A stretch of 64,000 nucleotides of DNA from Salinicola endophyticus (GCF_040536835.1 NZ_CP159578.1:3224001-3288000), one strand, 5' to 3'; counted from the first letter of the stretch, positions 9,181 through 18,892 are shown. Program-made: numbers and translations. Notes: a model not told the origin generated them from the sequence alone.

Positions 9181-10701
9181 TCACTTCCAGCTCGCCTCGG
9201 TGAAGCGCGGCAGCTCGTCCGGGTAGGGGGTGAAGTTCAGATCCGAGGTGTAGGCGTAGTAGGTCGAGTAGGAGAACAGCGGCGCCCAGTAGGCCTGCTG
9301 GGAGATTCGTGCCAGCGCCTGGCGGTAGTTCTCACGGCGCACCGCGGGGTCCACCGAGGTGTCGGCGGTCTCGAGCCAGGACTCGACTTGCGGGTCCTGC
9401 CACAGGTCGTCGGCGCCGCCGCCGAAGTAGACGCTGGTAAAGGCCGAGGCGTCGTTGACCGAGTAGGAGCCCCAGGTCTTGAACGACATGTCGGTGTTGC
9501 CACTGCGCTGCTGATCGAGCAGCGCCGCCGAGGTCATGAAGCGCAGATTGGCGCGGATACCCACGTTGCGCAGATCGCCGATCATCGCCTCGGCGTAGTC
9601 GCGCTCGCGGTAGGCGTAGAGATCGATCTCGAAGCCGTCCGGATAACCGGCTTCCGCCAGCAGCGCGCGCGCCTTGTCCGGGTCATAGGCGTACTGGACC
9701 ACGTCCTGGGTCTCGCAGCCGAACTGGGCCGGAAAGCACGGCGCGTAGAGCGGCCGGCTGCCTCCGCGCACGAGATTGTCGGCCATGCCCTGGCGGTTGA
9801 TGGCGTAGTTGATCGCCTGGCGCACCTTGAGCTTGCTCAGCGGCGAGGCCTCGCGCTTGGCGGCATCGAAGGAAATGTAGCCGACCCGCATGGTCTCGCC
9901 GCTGGCCACGGTAATACCCGGCATGCCCTGCATCTGCTCGGCCTGATCCGCGGGCACCCGCCAGATCCAATCCACCTGCCCGGTCATCAGTTGGGCCACG
10001 CGGGAGTCCTGATCGGGGATCACCTTGAACTCGATATTGCCGATCTTCGGCTGACCCAGCGGGCTGTCGGCGAAGTAGTCCGGGTTACGCGTGAGCTTGA
10101 CCCCCTCCCCCGGTTTCACCTCGGTGATGCGATAGGGGCCGGTGCCGATCGGATGCCGGCTGAATTCGGCCAGGCCGACCTTCTGGAAGTACTGATCGGG
10201 ATAGACCGGCGTCGGCCCGGAGAGATACTCCAGCGCCGCCGGGAACGGCTGCTTGAGATGGAAGCGCACCTGGAAATCACCCAGCTTCTCGACGCTCTCG
10301 ATCCAGTCGACGTTCTGGCGCGTGACCACCTTGGAGTCGGGCGAGACCACGTAGTTGAAGGTGAACACCACGTCGTCGGCATCGAACGGCTCCCCGTTCT
10401 GGAAGGTCACCCCCTGGCGCAGGGTCATGTCCAGGGTGGTGGGGTCGACCCAGTGCCACTCGGTGGCCAGCTGCGGCTGATACTGATTGGTCTGCGGGTC
10501 GCGGTAGATCAGGGTATCCCAGGCCAGATGCGAGAGGATCACCCCTTCGCGCACGTTGTTGTGGTAGGGGCTGACGTTCTCCGGTTCGGTATCGGAGGCG
10601 TAGACCAGAGTATCGTCGGCCTTGCCGGCCAGAGCGGGCAGCGAGAGGCAGCACAGGGTGGTGCCGACCAGCACGCGATGGAGCACGGTGGTGGAGCGCA
10701 T
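9181..10701 (-). CDS. Peptide ABC transporter substrate-binding protein (SBP family 5)
   Basis: A 506-residue periplasmic protein with a Sec signal peptide (MRSTTVLHRVLVGTTLCCLSLPALA, cleavage after ALAG or ALA). The mature part begins with LVYASDTEPENVSPYHNN and has the family-5 pattern: WDTLIYRDP, EWHWVDPTTLDMTLRQGVTFQNGEPFDADDVVFTFNYV, later GTGPYRITEVKPGEGVKLTRNPDYF, and the YDPDKARALLAEAGYPDGF stretch. It captures peptides, or related compounds such as opines or glutathione, for the permease. It is the first gene of the operon, and the 249-bp gap to the divergent LysR gene should hold both promoters. Confidence 0.94.
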   Translation of the reverse strand: MRSTTVLHRVLVGTTLCCLSLPALAGKADDTLVYASDTEPENVSPYHNNVREGVILSHLAWDTLIYRDPQTNQYQPQLATEWHWVDPTTLDMTLRQGVTFQNGEPFDADDVVFTFNYVVSPDSKVVTRQNVDWIESVEKLGDFQVRFHLKQPFPAALEYLSGPTPVYPDQYFQKVGLAEFSRHPIGTGPYRITEVKPGEGVKLTRNPDYFADSPLGQPKIGNIEFKVIPDQDSRVAQLMTGQVDWIWRVPADQAEQMQGMPGITVASGETMRVGYISFDAAKREASPLSKLKVRQAINYAINRQGMADNLVRGGSRPLYAPCFPAQFGCETQDVVQYAYDPDKARALLAEAGYPDGFEIDLYAYRERDYAEAMIGDLRNVGIRANLRFMTSAALLDQQRSGNTDMSFKTWGSYSVNDASAFTSVYFGGGADDLWQDPQVESWLETADTSVDPAVRRENYRQALARISQQAYWAPLFSYSTYYAYTSDLNFTPYPDELPRFTEASWK

Positions 10702-10950
10702 ATCGACCTCGTCTTGTTGTTACTGTCGTCGTTGATGCTGTCGTCTGTTTATTGGCTGTCGTTTTTAGCTGTCGCCTTGAATGCCTTGATGGGTGCCGTC
10801 GGGTGATGAGTCAGAAGCGCCGGCGAGCAAGCCCGCTCGAGATGGCGCTTGAAAATCAAGCTATCGAAGGGAAAAACATGCCACAAGTATCATGTTTCGA
10901 TGGCATCCTTGCCGTATCGGCAAACCTTAATAAAAACAGGGCAGCAGATC

Positions 10951-11868
10951 ATGGCAAGCTCACATCGCGCGCTGCAGGAGACCGCCCTGCGCTACTTCCT
11001 GGCAGTGATCAAGTGGGGTTCCATCAGCGAGGCATCGACCCATCTCAACGTCGCCGCCTCCGCGATCAGCCGTCAGATCACACGGCTCGAGACCGAGCTC
11101 GACACCCAGCTGTTCGAGCGCCGCGCCCGCGGCATGATTCCCAGCGCGGCGGGAGAGCTGCTGGCGCTGCATGCGCGGCGCCAGCAGCTGGAGAGCGAGC
11201 GTGTGGTGGGCGAGATTCAGGGCCTGCGGGGGCTGCAGCGCGGCACCGTGCGGCTGGCCAGTTCGGAGGGGTTCGCGGTCGATTTTCTGCCCAAGGCGAT
11301 CGCCGAGTTCCGCCACGCCTACGCCGGCATTCTGTTCCGGCTCAACGTGGCCTCACCCGCCGAGGTGACGCGCCAGGTGCGCGAGGGCGAGGTGGATATC
11401 GGGCTCACCTTCAGCCTGGCGCCGCAGCCCGACGTGCGCGTCGAGCATCGCCAGCGCTCACCGATCCTGGCGCTGATGTCTCCGGCGCATCCCCTGGCCG
11501 GCAGGCGTCAGCTCAAGCTGGCCCAGTTGCAGCCCCACGCCATGCTGCTACCGCCGCCGGAAACCACCCTGCGCCAGCTGTTCGACATCTGCTGTGGCCA
11601 GCAGAATCTGATCTTCACCTCGGTGTTCACCAGCAACTACATCGAGTCGATGCTCAACTGCGCCATCTTCGGCGGCGGCATCGCACTCGCCGGGGAGCTC
11701 TCCATCCGCCAGCGGCTGGCGCAGCAGCGGCTGGTGGCGATCCCCATCGTCGACGCCGGCATGGACGCTCGCCATATCGAAGTGCAGACCTTGACCAACC
11801 GTACCCTGCCGGCGGCCACGGCGGCCTTCGTAGCGCACCTCAAGCAGGCGATGTCATCACCCGATTGA
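10951..11868 (+). CDS. LysR-type regulator divergent from the peptide-transport operon
   Basis: A 305-residue LysR-type transcription factor. The N-terminal winged helix (about residues 8-65) reads ALRYFLAVIKWGSISEAST, then AASAISRQITRLETELDTQLFERRARGM. The rest is a two-lobed effector domain (VRLASSEGFAVDFLPKAIAEF, then VREGEVDIGLTF). I took the ATG at 10951 (MASSHRALQE) because sequence upstream of it in the same frame has no family similarity. It is divergent from the peptide transporter/M20 operon, which it most likely controls; the ligand is unknown. Confidence 0.9.
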   Translation: MASSHRALQETALRYFLAVIKWGSISEASTHLNVAASAISRQITRLETELDTQLFERRARGMIPSAAGELLALHARRQQLESERVVGEIQGLRGLQRGTVRLASSEGFAVDFLPKAIAEFRHAYAGILFRLNVASPAEVTRQVREGEVDIGLTFSLAPQPDVRVEHRQRSPILALMSPAHPLAGRRQLKLAQLQPHAMLLPPPETTLRQLFDICCGQQNLIFTSVFTSNYIESMLNCAIFGGGIALAGELSIRQRLAQQRLVAIPIVDAGMDARHIEVQTLTNRTLPAATAAFVAHLKQAMSSPD

Positions 11869-11886
11869 GGTGGCGCGCTCGAGATT

Positions 11887-12087
11887 TCAAGCGGCGTGGC
11901 ACTTCTTGAACTTCCTCCCACTACCGCACGGGCAAGGGTCGTTACGCCCGACATCCTTGAGTGCATTGCGCACCGGCGCCTGGGGCGTGTGGTGGTGATG
12001 CTGGCAGTGCGGACCGTGAACGTGGCCATCGGCGGTGTGGTCGTGATCGTGGTCGCAATCGGGACCGTGGACGTGGGGCTGGGTCAT
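11887..12087 (-). CDS. SEC-C motif, histidine-rich small protein
   Basis: A 66-residue protein made of two parts. Residues 1-36 are a His/Asp/Cys-rich run ([13 protein letters not shown], then [12 protein letters not shown]). Residues 46-66 are a SEC-C zinc motif ([18 protein letters not shown]), the same CxCx8CH finger found at the end of SecA. SEC-C proteins bind zinc and often nucleic acid or ribosome partners. The histidine-rich head suggests metal storage or delivery. It converges on the LysR gene with an 18-bp gap. Small but clearly real because of the exact motif. Confidence 0.8.
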   Translation of the reverse strand: MTQPHVHGPDCDHDHDHTADGHVHGPHCQHHHHTPQAPVRNALKDVGRNDPCPCGSGRKFKKCHAA

Positions 12088-12168
12088 GCCGAGTACTCGA
12101 GAGAAGGAGGAAGGCGGCGATTATCTCCCATGTCTGCCGCCCCCGCCACGCAGCTGGATTTTTGACGT

Positions 12169-12206
12169 CTAGGCACTGTCTGAAAAGTACTGCGCTCGCC
12201 CATTCA
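12169..12206. repeat. Fragment of a CTAG-bounded palindromic repeat
   Basis: CTAG followed by GCACTGTCTGAAAAG and CTGCGCTCGCCCAT. The same block is found inverted at about 14390-14419 on the other side of the lipase gene, and in related form at 33034 and 39567-39713. The rest of the 12088-12337 gap shows only an imperfect 24-bp tandem repeat rich in TTCGA (12231-12280). Confidence 0.6.
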
Positions 12207-12337
12207 AGCCACCGGCAGTGGCTCGACGGCGAGGCTTCGAAGGCTTCGATATAGGAGACTTCGAGGGTTCGATACAGGAACCTTCGGCCGACACCGAGCG
12301 TCCGGATCAGACGATCGCGGACGCTCCGGTGGATGGC

Positions 12338-14224
12338 TCAGGCGAACAGGAAATCACCGGCATGAAGGTCGCTGGTCGAGGTACCGAGCAGCCGAACGGT
12401 GAAATCACCCGCATCGATGACGGTATCGTTGCCCTCTTCATGGCTCGCGGCCAGTACGGCATCCTCATCGGCAAAGATCGAGGGGTCGAACACCAGACTG
12501 TCGGTCTCGCCATAGGCCTTGTTGAAATCCTCGACGATTGCCGTCCCGCTGGCGTCGGCGGCGAAAACGAACCGGTCGTCTCCGTGACCGCCGTTCAGCG
12601 TGTCGTTGCCCGCCGTGAAGATCAGAACATCGTCGTCGGCCGCGCCGTAGAGGCGATCATCGCCCATACCGCCGGCAAGCACGTCATGGCCATAACCGCC
12701 CACCAGCAGGTCATCGCCATCAGTCCCGGAGAGGGTGTCATCACCGCGGCCGCCGAAGACGGCGCTTCCGGACAGCGTGTCATCCGCGTCCGTTCCCTCG
12801 ACCGCGCTGGTGTAGCGAATATCCTGATCGGACTGGCCGAAGAAGCGCGAGAAGGGGATCGGATCGTAGGTCGTATCTTCCAGATGTGAGGTCTCGACAG
12901 CGTAATGACGCGCAGCCTGTCCGGCGCCGAGAATCGTAATCTCCTCGACGTCCGTCAACTGCTTGAGGCCGCTCTCGGCGCTTTCGAGGAACAGCTCGCC
13001 CGAGCCGAGCCGATACGCCGTCCAGTCACTCGCGTTACCGTCGAGCCAGACCTCGTCGTGGCCCGCGCCGCCGTCAACGGCGTCGAACCCGGTCGACAGG
13101 CGAATCACGTCGTCTCCCCCCATCGTATCGATGAAGTCGTTCGACACCCCGTCGCGGATCTTGTCGTCGAACTCGGTACCGATCAGGAAAGCGGACGCGC
13201 CGGCATGACTGGAGACCGGGGTGTCCTTGTCCTCGACCCATACCGACTGGCGCGAGAGTGCCCCCAGATTGGAGACGATGACGACGCTATCGCGATGGGT
13301 CAGGTCATAGAAGGCCGAGGTGCCGATACGCGTGGTCGCGTCGGATACCAGCCCTTCGACATGGGCAGCCCAGGAAGCAGGGTTCGTCAGCGAAAATGCC
13401 GGGATATAGGTGCTGCCGCTGGCGTAGGCATCATCGAAGAGGATCACATTGTCCGTCGAGCTCGCGAGGTCGTAATCCTGGCCCTCGAGCAGCGGCAGCG
13501 TGGGGGCAACGGCATCCTCCAGTGTTGGCTGGTTCCCCGCAGCCCGGTGGACGATGTCATTCTCGGACCCGACATTGATGACCTCGCCACCTTCGTCATA
13601 GATCACCGGTGCGGCGTGGCCCACATAGTCGGAATCGGCGAAGAAGCCGTCAGCCAGGCTGTCATTGAAACGCGCCATCACGTTGGTATAGCCGCCGCCC
13701 AGGCTATAGCCGGTCACCAGCACGTCATCGCCGCTGAGACCGTTGCCCTGGGCAAAGGACGCCACGGCAGAGAGGAAGGGCTCCATCTGGCTGGCAATCG
13801 TGCCGGCGTTGAGCTGCAGATAGTCGGCCACGTCGACGGGAGAATTGGTGCCGACCCAGGAGACGGCGATTCTCGAGAGCTGGCCGTTGTCGTCGTACTC
13901 GCCAAACAGATCGACTTCCGGGCCTGTCGGCAGGTCGCCGGTCAAGGGGCTAGTGACCGTGTAGTGGCCGTCGACATTGACAGAATCCGCAGGGAGGCCG
14001 AGCTCGTCGGGGGAGATCGCACGCCAGCCATCTGGCAGGCCCCTGTCGACCCGCCCCCCGAGCACGGCGCCGTCAGGGATGATCCGAGTGCTGGTCTCCA
14101 GCAGACCGTCCACTGGAATCGTGGCCACCGACGCGATGTTCGAGTAGGCCGCGAGCCGGTGAGTCAAGGTGATGAGCTCGACAGCGTCGGCTCCCGAGTA
14201 ATCCTTGTAATCGAACATACCCAT
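12338..14224 (-). CDS. RTX lipase (family I.3 / polyurethanase type)
   Basis: A 628-residue secreted lipase. It starts MGMFDYKDY, matching the MGxxxYK start of Pseudomonas and Serratia family I.3 lipases. The nucleophile elbow GYSLGGG puts the catalytic serine at about residue 174. The C-terminal part (about 370-400 and 465-545) has calcium-binding RTX nonapeptides such as GGRGDDTLSG and GGMGDDRLYG. The last residues (DFLFA) look like a type I secretion signal, and there is no Sec signal peptide. The ATG at 14224 has a GGAGAGG ribosome site. The ABC/MFP/TolC exporter such enzymes need is not in the window. The gene is bracketed by inverted copies of a palindromic repeat, so acquisition as a unit is possible. 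Confidence 0.92.
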   Translation of the reverse strand: MGMFDYKDYSGADAVELITLTHRLAAYSNIASVATIPVDGLLETSTRIIPDGAVLGGRVDRGLPDGWRAISPDELGLPADSVNVDGHYTVTSPLTGDLPTGPEVDLFGEYDDNGQLSRIAVSWVGTNSPVDVADYLQLNAGTIASQMEPFLSAVASFAQGNGLSGDDVLVTGYSLGGGYTNVMARFNDSLADGFFADSDYVGHAAPVIYDEGGEVINVGSENDIVHRAAGNQPTLEDAVAPTLPLLEGQDYDLASSTDNVILFDDAYASGSTYIPAFSLTNPASWAAHVEGLVSDATTRIGTSAFYDLTHRDSVVIVSNLGALSRQSVWVEDKDTPVSSHAGASAFLIGTEFDDKIRDGVSNDFIDTMGGDDVIRLSTGFDAVDGGAGHDEVWLDGNASDWTAYRLGSGELFLESAESGLKQLTDVEEITILGAGQAARHYAVETSHLEDTTYDPIPFSRFFGQSDQDIRYTSAVEGTDADDTLSGSAVFGGRGDDTLSGTDGDDLLVGGYGHDVLAGGMGDDRLYGAADDDVLIFTAGNDTLNGGHGDDRFVFAADASGTAIVEDFNKAYGETDSLVFDPSIFADEDAVLAASHEEGNDTVIDAGDFTVRLLGTSTSDLHAGDFLFA

Positions 14225-14300
14225 TGGCAACCTCTCCTGTTTAATTTCGCTTATTTAATATTATCTTTTTGAGAAATTATTGATTTAAAGGAGCACCCTT

Positions 14301-14419
14301 CTAGCGGCTGTCTGAAAAGTCGACGAGTCAAGACCGGGCCGCGTCGCCAAGGCCACAATCGTCGAAAACTGACCGGTCTCCTGCATGGGCGGGCACAGCG
14401 CTTTTCAGGCAGTGTTTAG
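14301..14419. repeat. Palindromic CTAG-bounded element upstream of the lipase
   Basis: About 119 bp with imperfect terminal inverted repeats (CTAGCGGCTGTCTGAAAAG against the complement of CTTTTCAGGCAGTGTTTAG) and internal AATCGTCGAAAA, which also occurs in the element at 39567. It carries no coding capacity. The whole 14225-14785 gap (about 560 bp) contains this repeat and otherwise only AT-richer sequence in which I see no gene. Confidence 0.6.
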
Positions 14420-14785
14420 CGTGCAGCGAGGTGCTGGGTGTCGGAGGCGCAAGCACTATCCCGATTGAAAGCCCTGGTGCTGAAAGGCTCGCGACACCAT
14501 CCCGAATCATGAAGCGATGCTACCGAGCATTCGAGCTGCCGACGCAACATACGCCGGCGCCCGAATGTAACCAATGGTTAGCGCAATAAAACGGATACTG
14601 TCAATCGCAGCCACGGGGCCTTATACCAAAAGACTGGACTTCGGCTATTTATTAGAATACCGACAGATTCAGGCATCACCACGGCGCTATCGGCACGGCG
14701 TTATCAACACGAAGTTATCAACACAACGACATCCCGCCCAACGGCGGCACGGTGCAGCCATCCCGACGGCCAGCGATCTTCTCGG

Positions 14786-15076
14786 CTACTTGAGTTCGAT
14801 CTCGACGAACACGAACTCCTCGTCGTTGGGGTTGATCACATTGTGCTCGACGCCGCGCTCGCGGTAGTAGGAGACGCCGCTCTCCAGCGTCGAGAAGGTG
14901 TGGCCGTCCAGCGTCTCGAGATCGAGCTTGCCGGTGCTCTGGGGTACCACCAGGTAGTCACAGTCGTGCACGTGCCAGCCGGTCTCGGCACCGGGGGCGA
15001 AACGCCACTCGGTGACACGCACACGGGCGTTGTCGATCTGGACGCTGGACTGGGCCTGGGGGCGGTCGGTAAACAT
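14786..15076 (-). CDS. Small cupin-domain protein
   Basis: A 96-residue single-domain cupin. The beta-barrel motif 1 region reads EWRFAPGAETGWHVHDCDYLVVP (GxxTxxHxHxxxxxxxV-like) and motif 2 is near GVSYYRERGVEHNVINPNDEE. It resembles the BauB/beta-alanine degradation type cupins, whose role is poorly defined. His-x-His and a later His could hold a metal. The ATG at 15076 has a GAGGT ribosome site. It stands alone between the lipase and GlpQ genes, and its substrate cannot be inferred. Confidence 0.8.
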   Translation of the reverse strand: MFTDRPQAQSSVQIDNARVRVTEWRFAPGAETGWHVHDCDYLVVPQSTGKLDLETLDGHTFSTLESGVSYYRERGVEHNVINPNDEEFVFVEIELK

Positions 15077-15209
15077 ATGACGAACCTCATGAAAAACGAG
15101 TACCGGGCACGGTTGCGTGCCCGGCAAGAGAGTGTAAAGACTGAATGGAAAGACATAGTGTAAAAACTCGGCGCCATCCTACCCGGATAGCGCCTGGGGG
15201 TTATGAATC

Positions 15210-16364
15210 CTAAAACCCCTCGCGGGTCAGAATCGCCCCCTGATCCCCCACCGGGCGGCCGAGGAACTCGAGCAGCGCCGCGGGGCGATTGGTGAAGAAG
15301 CCATCGACGCCGTTGTCACGATAGCGGGCAAAATCCGCCGGCTCGTCGACGGTGTAGGCGTGGACCAGCAGGCCGTCGTCATGCGCCAGGCTGACCATCC
15401 ACGGCGCCGCCAGCTCCATGTAGCTGAACTGACTGCTGAAGGGCCCGTCATGATCGTGCTGCACGGTGGAGGGCCCGACGCCGATGGCACCGTGTGCCTT
15501 GGCGACATCGAGCCACGCCTGGTAAGCCGCCGGCGAGGCCACCTGCTGGCGCGCGTAGTAGTCAGCGTCGCTCTCGTCCTCGCCCTGGGGCTCGCTCGGC
15601 GCCGCGGCGATACCGCCCTCGCCCAGCCACAGCAGCAGCACCCGCGGCACCTGGGGCATGGTCTCTTCCAGCGCCGCGAGGCTGGCCTTGGAGAAGGTCT
15701 GCAGGATGACCCGCGCCTTGCCGTCGGCCACCTTGACCGCGCCATCGCCGGCCGGAGCCCAGGCGCCGGCGCCCTCCCCCAGCCAGCCGCGCGCCGTGAG
15801 CTTGTCGCGCAGATCGCGCTCGATCCCGGGGAACTGCTCCGGCACCTTGGTCTCGATGTAGAGCCCGGGATGGTTGGCGCCGCCCTCGGCGATATCGATC
15901 ACCTCGTCAAGGGTCAGGATCTTGAGCCCGGCATAGGCGTCGCGGGCCCGCTCGGGGTAGCGCGCATTGAACCAGCTACCGGCATCGAGCTGCTTGAGCT
16001 CGGCCAGGGTGAAGGCGGAGATTGGCGCATCGGCGCGCTCGGGGAAGACCTCGGCGACGTTGGTGTTGCGCCCCAGGGTGTTGTCGTGGAAGGCCACCAG
16101 CTGGCCATCGCGGGTGCGCTGCAGGTCGAGTTCGAGGTAATCCGCGCCCAGATCGCGGGCCAGCAGATAGGCCGGCCGGGTCGACTCGGGGGCCTGATAA
16201 GAGGCACCACGATGCGCGATCACCGCATTGCAGGGTACCGGCACCTTGGCGCAAAGCGTCGCCCCCGGCGTGGCGGATTGGGCCACGGCGAGCGGCGCCA
16301 TGCTCGCGCCCAGACTCAGGCTCAGCGCGCCCAGGGCCAGGGCGGATCTCCAGCGAATCGACAT
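15210..16364 (-). CDS. glpQ: Periplasmic glycerophosphodiester phosphodiesterase
   Basis: A 384-residue exported enzyme that hydrolyses glycerophosphodiesters to glycerol 3-phosphate and an alcohol. A signal peptide is present (residues about 1-28, cleavage near AVAQS). The GDPD core begins VIAHRGASYQAPESTRPAY, with the catalytic His-Arg pair, Glu and later LELDLQRTRDGQLVAFHD supplying metal ligands and the second catalytic His. The C-terminal half has VHAYTVDEPADFARYRDNGVDGFFTN, the family's closing motif. It is a single gene with no glpT transporter next to it. Assignment is firm. Confidence 0.94.
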   Translation of the reverse strand: MSIRWRSALALGALSLSLGASMAPLAVAQSATPGATLCAKVPVPCNAVIAHRGASYQAPESTRPAYLLARDLGADYLELDLQRTRDGQLVAFHDNTLGRNTNVAEVFPERADAPISAFTLAELKQLDAGSWFNARYPERARDAYAGLKILTLDEVIDIAEGGANHPGLYIETKVPEQFPGIERDLRDKLTARGWLGEGAGAWAPAGDGAVKVADGKARVILQTFSKASLAALEETMPQVPRVLLLWLGEGGIAAAPSEPQGEDESDADYYARQQVASPAAYQAWLDVAKAHGAIGVGPSTVQHDHDGPFSSQFSYMELAAPWMVSLAHDDGLLVHAYTVDEPADFARYRDNGVDGFFTNRPAALLEFLGRPVGDQGAILTREGF

Positions 16365-16676
16365 ATGATGTTCTCCTTGTTTGATTCCTCGTCACGAGGC
16401 ACGGCGCGCGTCCGACAGATCCTCTTGTAGACCCTCTAGTGTAGCGCTTCACCACGGCCGCGTTGGCGGCGAAACGAGACCGGGATAGCGGCGGACGCAG
16501 ACATACGTTAAGCTGCCGGCCATCGCCATGACCTGTCTGGCCGTCGTCACGCGAAGCGGATAACTCTGACGACCCATCTGATCGGCGCCTCACCGGCGCA
16601 CCTGCCAGCACTGGCTTTTCCCCGGCAGCGCGTAGCCGCTTCGCTACGCCATCCGCCGCGACCTAGAGATTACCGA

Positions 16677-18095
16677 ATGTCTTTTGATTCACTGGGCCTG
16701 AGCGCCCCGTTGCTGAAAGCCGTGGCCGAAGAAGGCTACGACACCCCCTCCCCGATTCAGGCCCAGGCCATCCCTGCCGTACTCGACGGCCGTGACGTGA
16801 TGGCCGCGGCGCAGACCGGCACCGGCAAGACCGCCGGCTTCACCCTGCCGATTCTGCAGCGTCTTTCCCAAGCCCAGCGCCCCAACGGCCGCCCGGTGCG
16901 TGCGCTGATCCTGACCCCGACCCGCGAACTGGCGGCCCAGGTCGGCGAAAGCGTCGAGACCTACGGCAAGCATCTGCCGCTAACCAGCGCCGTGGTCTTC
17001 GGCGGGGTCAAGATCAACCCGCAGATCGCCAAGCTGAAGTCCGGCGTGGACATTCTTGTGGCCACCCCCGGGCGTCTGCTCGACCTGCACCAGCAGAAGG
17101 CAGTGTCGTTCGAAGCGCTGGAAGTCCTGGTGCTCGACGAAGCCGACCGCATGCTCGACATGGGCTTCATCCACGATATCCGCCGCATCCTCAAGGTGCT
17201 GCCGGCGAAGCGCCAGAACCTGCTGTTCTCGGCCACCTTCTCCCAGGATATCCGCAACCTGGCCAAGAGCATCGTCAACGACCCGGTGGAGGTCTCGGTG
17301 ACCCCGCGCAATACCGCGGCGGCCACGGTGACCCAGTGGGTGCACCCGGTGGACAAGAGCCGCAAGCCGGCGCTGCTGTCGCACCTGATCGAGACCCACC
17401 AGTGGCAGCAGGTGCTGGTCTTCACCCGTACCAAGCACGGCGCCAACCGCCTGACCAAGTATCTCGAAGGCCAGGGCATCGAAGCCGCGGCGATCCACGG
17501 CAACAAGAGCCAGAACGCACGCACCAAGGCGTTGGCCGATTTCAAGAACGGTGATGTCCGCGCGCTGGTAGCGACCGATATCGCCGCCCGCGGTCTGGAT
17601 ATCGACCAGCTGCCGCAGGTGGTCAACTTCGAGCTGCCCAACGTGCCGGAGGATTACGTCCACCGTATCGGGCGTACCGGACGCGCCGGGGCCAGCGGCC
17701 AGGCGGTCTCGCTGGTGAGTCTGGACGAGAAGAAGGAGCTGGCCGGCATCGAGCGGCTGATCAGCCAGCGTCTGGAGAGCCAGACGGTGAGCGGCTTCGA
17801 GCCGACGCCGGGCGGCGGCCCCAAGGTCGACGAGAACGAAGGTCGCCCGGCGCGTCCGCCGCGCCGCCAGGGCGGTGGCCGTAACGGCTCCGGGCCGCAG
17901 CGCAGCGGCGGCGGTCAGCGCAGTGCCAACAGCCAGCGCCAGAACGGCGAACCGCGCGGCAACGACAACCGTAGCAACGACAATCGTAGCGGCGAGAACC
18001 GCGGCAACGAGTCGACCGCACCGCGGCGTCGCCGCTCGCGGGGCGGCCGGGGTCGCGGCAGCGGCAATGGCGGCGCGGCTAGCGGTAACCGCTGA
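16677..18095 (+). CDS. rhlE: DEAD-box RNA helicase, RhlE type
   Basis: A 472-residue ATP-dependent RNA helicase. The Q-motif region starts at [28 protein letters not shown]. Motif I AQTGTGKT is at 45-52, DEAD at 154-157, SAT near 183, and motif [12 protein letters not shown] near 330. The last 80 residues are a basic, Gly/Arg/Asn-rich tail (repeats of [14 protein letters not shown] type) thought to bind RNA non-specifically. RhlE-type helicases assist ribosome assembly and cold adaptation. The gene is followed by a strong intrinsic terminator. RhlE rather than SrmB or RhlB is chosen from the N-terminus and tail. Confidence 0.92.
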   Translation: MSFDSLGLSAPLLKAVAEEGYDTPSPIQAQAIPAVLDGRDVMAAAQTGTGKTAGFTLPILQRLSQAQRPNGRPVRALILTPTRELAAQVGESVETYGKHLPLTSAVVFGGVKINPQIAKLKSGVDILVATPGRLLDLHQQKAVSFEALEVLVLDEADRMLDMGFIHDIRRILKVLPAKRQNLLFSATFSQDIRNLAKSIVNDPVEVSVTPRNTAAATVTQWVHPVDKSRKPALLSHLIETHQWQQVLVFTRTKHGANRLTKYLEGQGIEAAAIHGNKSQNARTKALADFKNGDVRALVATDIAARGLDIDQLPQVVNFELPNVPEDYVHRIGRTGRAGASGQAVSLVSLDEKKELAGIERLISQRLESQTVSGFEPTPGGGPKVDENEGRPARPPRRQGGGRNGSGPQRSGGGQRSANSQRQNGEPRGNDNRSNDNRSGENRGNESTAPRRRRSRGGRGRGSGNGGAASGNR

Positions 18096-18132
18096 GCCCT
18101 ACGCTAGACGCTAAACCCTAGATGCTAAACCA

Positions 18133-18162
18133 CAGACGCCACCGCACTTGCGGTGGCGTCTG
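18133..18162 (+). terminator. Intrinsic terminator after the helicase gene
   Basis: Perfect 13-bp stem CAGACGCCACCGC / GCGGTGGCGTCTG with a 4-nt loop (ACTT), followed by CGTTT. It lies 38 bp past the helicase stop and also faces the convergent TPM gene, so it probably works both ways. Confidence 0.75.
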
Positions 18163-18238
18163 CGTTTCGGGCCCGGTATGGAGGTATGAAAGTAGGGATG
18201 AGCGGATCGCGAGCGCCGGGTAACGGCGGCTCGTCCAC

Positions 18239-18874
18239 TCACTCCAGTACGATCAGCCGGTTGGGCAGCTCGTTGCGCTCATGGGTCGCCGGCAGGTGAA
18301 CCTTGAGACGCTCACCGCAGGCCTCGATACAGTCGAGGAAGCCCGCGAGCGTGCGCCCGCCCTGCACCTGCGCGGTGAAGCGCGCGACGATCTGCCCCCA
18401 CTCGCTGTCGTCGAGGCGCTGGGAGATGCCGTGGTCAACCAGGATCTCCACGTAACGCTCCGCCTCCGAGACGAAGATCAGCATGCCGGTGCCGGCTTCG
18501 GTACGGTGCAGGTTCTGCTCCAGGAACTGCCGCCGGGCCAGATTGGCCGCGCGCCAGAAGCGCACCCGACGCGGGACCAGCCGGGTCATCAGCGGCGGCC
18601 AGCGAAACGCCAGCGCCAGTAGGCTGAACAGCACCCACTGCACCAGCAGCAGCGACCAGGCGCCGAAGCCGGCGATCAGCCCCAGCCAGCTGGCCACCAC
18701 CGCCACGGCCCCCGGCACCAGCAGCGCCGCCAGCCCGGCCCACAGCAGCGGAATATAGGTGTAGTCATCCGCCTGGCGCGCCAGCACGGTGACGATCTCG
18801 GCGTCGGTATCGCGTTCGATGCGGGTGATCGCCTCGCCTACCTGCTGCCGCTCGCGTTCATTGAGTAGCGTCAT
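18239..18874 (-). CDS. TPM-domain membrane protein
   Basis: A 211-residue protein with an N-terminal part of the TPM (YgcG/Psb32-like) domain (LNERERQQVGEAITRIERDTDAEIVTVLA). Two or three membrane helices follow (about 40-58, 60-90), then the second TPM half (GMLIFVSEAERYVEILVDHGISQRL and later TLAGFLDCIEACGERLKVHLP). It is the third gene of the lemA-TPM-TPM cluster, 18 bp after the secreted TPM gene. The cluster is widespread and linked to envelope maintenance, but the biochemical role is not settled. Confidence 0.88.
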   Translation of the reverse strand: MTLLNERERQQVGEAITRIERDTDAEIVTVLARQADDYTYIPLLWAGLAALLVPGAVAVVASWLGLIAGFGAWSLLLVQWVLFSLLALAFRWPPLMTRLVPRRVRFWRAANLARRQFLEQNLHRTEAGTGMLIFVSEAERYVEILVDHGISQRLDDSEWGQIVARFTAQVQGGRTLAGFLDCIEACGERLKVHLPATHERNELPNRLIVLE

Positions 18875-18892
18875 CTGCCATCGCCTCGCTCG

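Noticed and set aside
14574..14867. Plus-strand frame of 97 codons before the cupin gene
   Set aside because: AT-rich, overlaps the cupin gene antisense, no motif.
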